From NCBI RefSeq assembly GCF_008039875.1, contig NZ_VRUU01000001.1:62001-126000 (forward strand): a DNA stretch of 64,000 nucleotides. The letters are read 5' to 3'. Source of the stretch: Methylobacterium sp. WL119 (GTDB lineage Bacteria; Pseudomonadota; Alphaproteobacteria; Rhizobiales; Beijerinckiaceae). Positions 60,747 through 64,000 of this stretch are shown here, in pieces; positions within the stretch are counted from its first letter, which is position 1; each line of letters begins with the position of its first letter. The notes under the pieces are model-generated. The model worked only from the letters and a program-made list of their open reading frames with translations. It had not been told where the DNA came from and made no database searches. A program made the translations under genes and the position numbers.

Positions 60747-61053
60747 GCAGGCGACCCAATTCCCCGTCGTGCGAGGGGCCATGCGAACGGGTGGATCGTG
60801 GTCGAGATCGGCCCTTCGCCGCCCGCTTTCTCCCGCAATTGCGCCCAAATCCTCCGCTCAAAGGCGAGCGCCGAGCACAAGCGGCATGCGGGGCAACGAC
60901 CCTGCCGGAATGGCCGAAGGACACGCGGGACGCGGTCCTTCGGCGCGGGGCCCGGGCCGGATCGTCGGCAGGTCCCGATCGGGACTCCCCGGCGCGGGGC
61001 GAGCGCCTGCGGAGATTTCGGGCGATCTTGAGAATGCGACCGGGAGGTCAGCC

Positions 61054-62043
61054 GTGAACCGATCCTATCGTCGTCTCCGTGCGGGCCTCGCCGCCTGCGC
61101 CCTGCTAATCGGTGCCGCCGACGCGGCGCGGGCGCAATACGCGTACGACGAGGCGATCATGCCGCCGCGCGCCGTCGCATGGCGCCTGAGCGAGCGCGGC
61201 TTCAGCGGCATGAGCCGCCCGCGCTTCGACGGACGCGCCTACATCGTCGAGGCCTTCAACCCGATGGGTGCCCGCGTGCGCCTGTTCGTCGATGCCCGGG
61301 ACGGCGCGATCCTCGGCCGCCAGCGCCTCGACGACGGCCCGATCGCCCTTACCCGCCCGGCGCCCGGCTACGGCTGGACCGAAGAGGACGAGATGCCGCG
61401 CCAGCCGATGCGGCAGGCAGAGCGCCTGCTCCCGCCGTCCGACATCCCGTTGCCCGAGGCACGCGGAATGCCCCTGCGCCGTGCGCCGGCCGAGGCCGAT
61501 TATGCCCGACCCGACGGATCGAACGGCATGCCGGGGCGCACGCTCGCGGACCCGAACCCGCAAGGCATCAACCCCGATCGGCGCGGCCCCGCCGAATCGC
61601 CGCGCAAGCTCGCCCGCGTCGCCAACCCGCCACGGTTGTCCGACACCAAAGCGCTCGACGAGAAGGCGCGCGATGGCAAGGCGATCGAAGGAAAAGCGCA
61701 GGCGCGCACCGTTCCCGAGGCGCCCAAGCTCCGCCCGGTGGACGCCGCCAAGCCCGAGGCGAAGCCGGAGGCTCCCGTCGCCGCCGTGGATCAGCCGAAG
61801 GCCGCGCCGGTTCCCGGCGTCACGCCGACTCCGGCAGCGGTCCAGCCGCCCGCCGACGGGACCTTGGCCAAGTCGGTCGAATCGAAGCCGGGCGAATCGA
61901 AGCCGGTGGACGTGAAGACCTCGGAGGTCAAACCCGCCGACCAGAGCTGGAAGAATCCGCCCGAGGCCAAGCGCAACGTCCGCGTCATCGGTGGCGCGAC
62001 CCTCGTGCCGGGCGCGCCGGACAAGGACGCGCCGACACCCTGA
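61054..62043 (+). CDS. Secreted protein with PepSY-like N-terminal region
   Basis: 329-aa protein. GTG 61054 has GGGAGG at the right distance and opens on a signal peptide (LRAGLAACALLIGAADAARA). Residues about 28-85 (PPRAVAWRLSERGFSGMSRPRFDGRAYIVEAFNPMGARVRLFVDARDGAILG) resemble the PepSY fold, often in proteins that hold or sense periplasmic partners. The rest is Pro/Lys/Ala/Glu-rich and probably disordered, with short repeats such as SKPGESKPVDVK. It ends 7 nt before the fdhD stop on the opposite strand. Function unknown. Confidence 0.7.
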   Translation: MNRSYRRLRAGLAACALLIGAADAARAQYAYDEAIMPPRAVAWRLSERGFSGMSRPRFDGRAYIVEAFNPMGARVRLFVDARDGAILGRQRLDDGPIALTRPAPGYGWTEEDEMPRQPMRQAERLLPPSDIPLPEARGMPLRRAPAEADYARPDGSNGMPGRTLADPNPQGINPDRRGPAESPRKLARVANPPRLSDTKALDEKARDGKAIEGKAQARTVPEAPKLRPVDAAKPEAKPEAPVAAVDQPKAAPVPGVTPTPAAVQPPADGTLAKSVESKPGESKPVDVKTSEVKPADQSWKNPPEAKRNVRVIGGATLVPGAPDKDAPTP

Positions 62044-62050
62044 TCGGCCG

Positions 62051-62911
62051 CTACCCTGCGCGGCCGACCACGCGCTCGTCCCCGCAGAACAGCGTGAACG
62101 AATCGGCCCGGGCGATGGCGCAGAGCGTCATGTCGTGCAGGCGCGCCCGCTCGATCGCGAGCGAGGTCGGGGCCGAGATCGCGACCAGGACCGACGCGCC
62201 GAAATGCGCAGCCTTCTCGACCATCTCGAACGAGCACCGGCTGGTGATCACGAGGAAGCCCGCGGCCGGGTCGGTTCTCGTCCGGATCAGCGCCCCGATC
62301 AGCTTGTCCAGCGCGTTGTGCCGGCCGACATCCTCGCGGACCGCCACGAGGCTCCCGTCGAAGCGCGCCCAGGCGGCGGCGTGCACGGCCCGCGTCTCGC
62401 GCCCGAGCACCTGGGAATCGCCGAGATCCGACAAGGCCCGCGCGATCGCCTCCGTCCCGACGCGCACGCGGCCCGACGCGGCCCGGGTCTCGGCCCGCGG
62501 CAGGGCGGCGAGATCCTCGATCCCGCAGACGCCGCAGCCGGTGCGCCCGCTGATCGCGCGCTTGCGGGCGAGATGCTCGCGCAGGCGCCCGGGCGCCAAA
62601 TCCACCAGCAGGCGCAGCCCGCCGTCGCCCGGCTCGACCGCGGCGCCGCGAATCTCGTCGGCCGCCGCGACGATGCCTTCGGTCAAGCTGAAGCCGTAGG
62701 CGAAATCCTCCAGGTCGGCCGGCGTCGCCATCATCACCGCATAGGGCACGCTGCCGTAGACGAGGTTCACCGGCATCTCGACGGCGAGCGCGCGGTGATC
62801 GTCGCGCGGCTCCGGCGCGGCGTAGGCGACGACGCGGGTCGCCACCTGCAAGGCCGTATCACGCAGGCCCGTCTCCGAAGTGGCCTGAACCGGCCGCCGT
62901 CCGTCCGTCAT
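62051..62911 (-). CDS. fdhD: Formate dehydrogenase accessory sulfurtransferase FdhD
   Basis: 286-aa sulfurtransferase that inserts the sulfido ligand on molybdenum/tungsten of formate dehydrogenase. The C-x-x-C motif is in SGRTGCGVCGIEDL; the family motifs LVYGSVPYAVMMATPADLEDFAYGFSLTEGI and VREDVGRHNALDKLIGA and the ending SRCSFEMVEKAAHFGASVLVAISAPTSLAIE are conserved. ATG 62911. It supports formate oxidation, central to methylotrophy, but no fdh structural genes are adjacent. Confidence 0.95.
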   Translation of the reverse strand: MTDGRRPVQATSETGLRDTALQVATRVVAYAAPEPRDDHRALAVEMPVNLVYGSVPYAVMMATPADLEDFAYGFSLTEGIVAAADEIRGAAVEPGDGGLRLLVDLAPGRLREHLARKRAISGRTGCGVCGIEDLAALPRAETRAASGRVRVGTEAIARALSDLGDSQVLGRETRAVHAAAWARFDGSLVAVREDVGRHNALDKLIGALIRTRTDPAAGFLVITSRCSFEMVEKAAHFGASVLVAISAPTSLAIERARLHDMTLCAIARADSFTLFCGDERVVGRAG

Positions 62912-63196
62912 GGGCTGTTCCCGCCGCTCGACCCGAGCACGCCCTATAGCAGGCCGCGGGCCGAGCCGCCCCTGCGGCGATCGCCCGGGTGACGGAGCGG
63001 AGCGTCCGGAAAGCGTGCGATGCGACGCTTGTGCGGTTGCGCCTTTCACGACCTTGTGGTCTGACACCGCGATCGGATACCCGGGCCACGCGCCTTCGGG
63101 GCGTCCATTCCGTCGAGCGACACCGCAAACCTCGTTCAAGCAAGATGCGGGCGGTCGACGGAGCGTAACGTGACCAAGGGGAGCCACGAGAGGCAC

Positions 63197-64000
63197 ATGC
63201 GGACGGCGCAGACGAAACACCGCTCCATGAGGGGGCTCGCCGCGTTCGGCGCGCTGCTCCTGACGTCGTCGCAGGCCCTGGCCGCCGGCATCGGCCAGCC
63301 CGAGCCCTGGCAGATGGACCGCCAGGTCCCCGTGACCGAGAACGCCCGCGACATCCTCCAGTTCGAGTCGTGGGTGCACTGGCTGTCGCTGGCCATCTGC
63401 GTGTTCGTGCTCGGCCTGATCCTGTGGTGCATCTACCGCTTCAGCGAGAAGCGGAACCCGACGCCCTCGAAGACCACCCACAACACCCTGATCGAGGTGG
63501 CCTGGACCATCGTCCCGGTGCTCATCCTCGTCGCCGTCGCGATCCCGTCGTTCCGCCTGCTGCGCGTGCAGCTGTCGGATCCGAAGTCCGACGTGATGAT
63601 CAAGGTCACCGGCCACGCCTGGTACTGGTCCTACGAGTACCCCGCCGACCAGGGCGGCGGCTTCTCGTTCGACGCCAACATCGACGAGGACAAGCAGCCG
63701 CGGCTGTTGCAGACCGACAACGAGATGGTCGTTCCGGTGAACAAGATCGTCAAGATCCAGGTCACCGCCGCCGACGTCATGCATTCCTGGGCGATGCCGT
63801 CCTTCGGCTTCAAGATCGACGCCGTCCCCGGCCGCCTCAACCAGTTCTGGTTCAAGGCCGACCGCGAGGGCACCTATCACGGCCAGTGCTCCGAGCTCTG
63901 CGGCCAGCGCCACGCCTACATGCCGATCGTCGTCCGCGTCGTGAACGACGAGGCCTACGCAGCCTGGCTCGGCGAGGCCAAGACCAAGTACGCCCGCATC
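63197..64000 (+). CDS. coxB: Cytochrome c oxidase subunit II (3' end cut off)
   Basis: 268 codons of subunit II of the aa3-type oxidase are present and the frame runs off the window. A signal peptide (SMRGLAAFGALLLTSSQALAA) is followed by two helices (LSLAICVFVLGLILWCIYRF and WTIVPVLILVAVAIPSF) and the periplasmic CuA domain with GHAWYWSYEYP, ADVMHSW and CSELCGQRHAYM, the last holding the CuA ligands. ATG 63197 follows GAGAGG; GTG 63170 is an in-frame alternative. The next genes, beyond the window, are probably coxA and assembly genes. Confidence 0.95.
   Translation, partial: MRTAQTKHRSMRGLAAFGALLLTSSQALAAGIGQPEPWQMDRQVPVTENARDILQFESWVHWLSLAICVFVLGLILWCIYRFSEKRNPTPSKTTHNTLIEVAWTIVPVLILVAVAIPSFRLLRVQLSDPKSDVMIKVTGHAWYWSYEYPADQGGGFSFDANIDEDKQPRLLQTDNEMVVPVNKIVKIQVTAADVMHSWAMPSFGFKIDAVPGRLNQFWFKADREGTYHGQCSELCGQRHAYMPIVVRVVNDEAYAAWLGEAKTKYARI

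Larger units (their letters stand above)
60352..61053. other. Regulatory/noncoding gap upstream of gltB
   Basis: A 702-nt interval between divergent genes. Bases about 60590-60690 are noticeably richer in A/T than the surroundings and include the palindrome at 60603-60619. The 12-nt tandem repeat lies at 60687-60746. Several open frames cross it on both strands, but none has a sensible start, ribosome site or recognisable protein. The gltB promoter and that of the gene at 61054 should be here. Confidence 0.5.

Noticed and set aside
60527-60880. Minus-strand small protein with WD/RTWD repeats from the 12-nt units
   Set aside because: No ribosome site, no relatives recognised, and the repeats read open in several frames.

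Overview
The window is a GC-rich (roughly 70%) stretch of an alphaproteobacterial chromosome, most likely from the Methylobacteriaceae (Methylobacterium/Methylorubrum type). The lineage call is an inference. It rests on the overall gene set: a PQQ-dependent dehydrogenase, a quinoprotein-associated SoxYZ-like carrier, FdhD, CpdR, DUF1192/DUF1178/DUF2852 proteins, BrnT/BrnA and a GT21 glycosyltransferase. Palindromic intergenic repeats of the type common in Rhizobiales support it. Coding density is high. Many genes overlap by 1-8 nt, and no prophage, insertion sequence, CRISPR array or rRNA operon was seen.

1-10.1 kb: a partial quinone oxidoreductase, upp, a DUF2852 membrane protein and a TetR regulator on the minus strand. 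A plus-strand cassette follows: SoxYZ-like carrier, periplasmic thioredoxin, CcdA. The minus-strand run yejF-like ABC ATPase, deoB, DUF1192 comes next. A family III CoA-transferase closes the region; its two halves appear in reversed order and the catalytic Asp is replaced. 10.1-16 kb: an SLT-SPOR lytic transglycosylase with a 15-nt repeat linker, a lipoprotein esterase, an O-antigen-ligase-like membrane protein, and a PQQ dehydrogenase that lacks the usual vicinal cysteine pair.

16-29 kb: an EmrAB-type drug exporter, an HdeD-like protein, and a PBP1A with a degenerate nuclease-like (SNase fold) tail. A redox-stress cluster follows (hemerythrin, glutaredoxin-like, DoxX, divergent HxlR regulator), then a patch of gene fragments, a secreted hydrolase, AMP nucleosidase, TrmO and an SGNH hydrolase. 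29-38 kb: a MarR regulator, an RND pump with two periplasmic adaptors and a divergent TetR regulator beside a perfect palindrome, then a histone-deacetylase-like enzyme and a renalase-like flavoprotein.

37.6-52.8 kb: a ceramide-glucosyltransferase-like enzyme, a glutamine amidotransferase, tRNA-Leu(CAA), DedA, DsbB, DUF1178, a nitrilase-family amidase, glutaredoxin 3, CpdR, N-formylglutamate amidohydrolase, galU/galE, an MltB-type transglycosylase, a PAS-PAS-HTH regulator divergent from a chemoreceptor, and a DUF459 SGNH hydrolase. 52.8-64 kb: gltD and gltB separated by a GST and a BrnT/BrnA toxin-antitoxin pair, a 700-nt regulatory or noncoding gap with a palindrome and 12-nt tandem repeats, a secreted PepSY-like protein, fdhD, and the first part of coxB.

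Recurring themes are cell-envelope construction (two lytic transglycosylases, PBP1A, O-antigen ligase, GalU/GalE, GT21), periplasmic thiol chemistry (CcdA/thioredoxin/SoxYZ-like, DsbB, glutaredoxins, GSTs) and efflux (EmrAB, RND). The most unusual items are the permuted CoA-transferase, the PBP1A tail with its partial copy 2.4 kb away, the PQQ enzyme without the Cys pair, the toxin-antitoxin pair inside the glutamate synthase locus, and the SoxYZ-like/thioredoxin/CcdA cassette.
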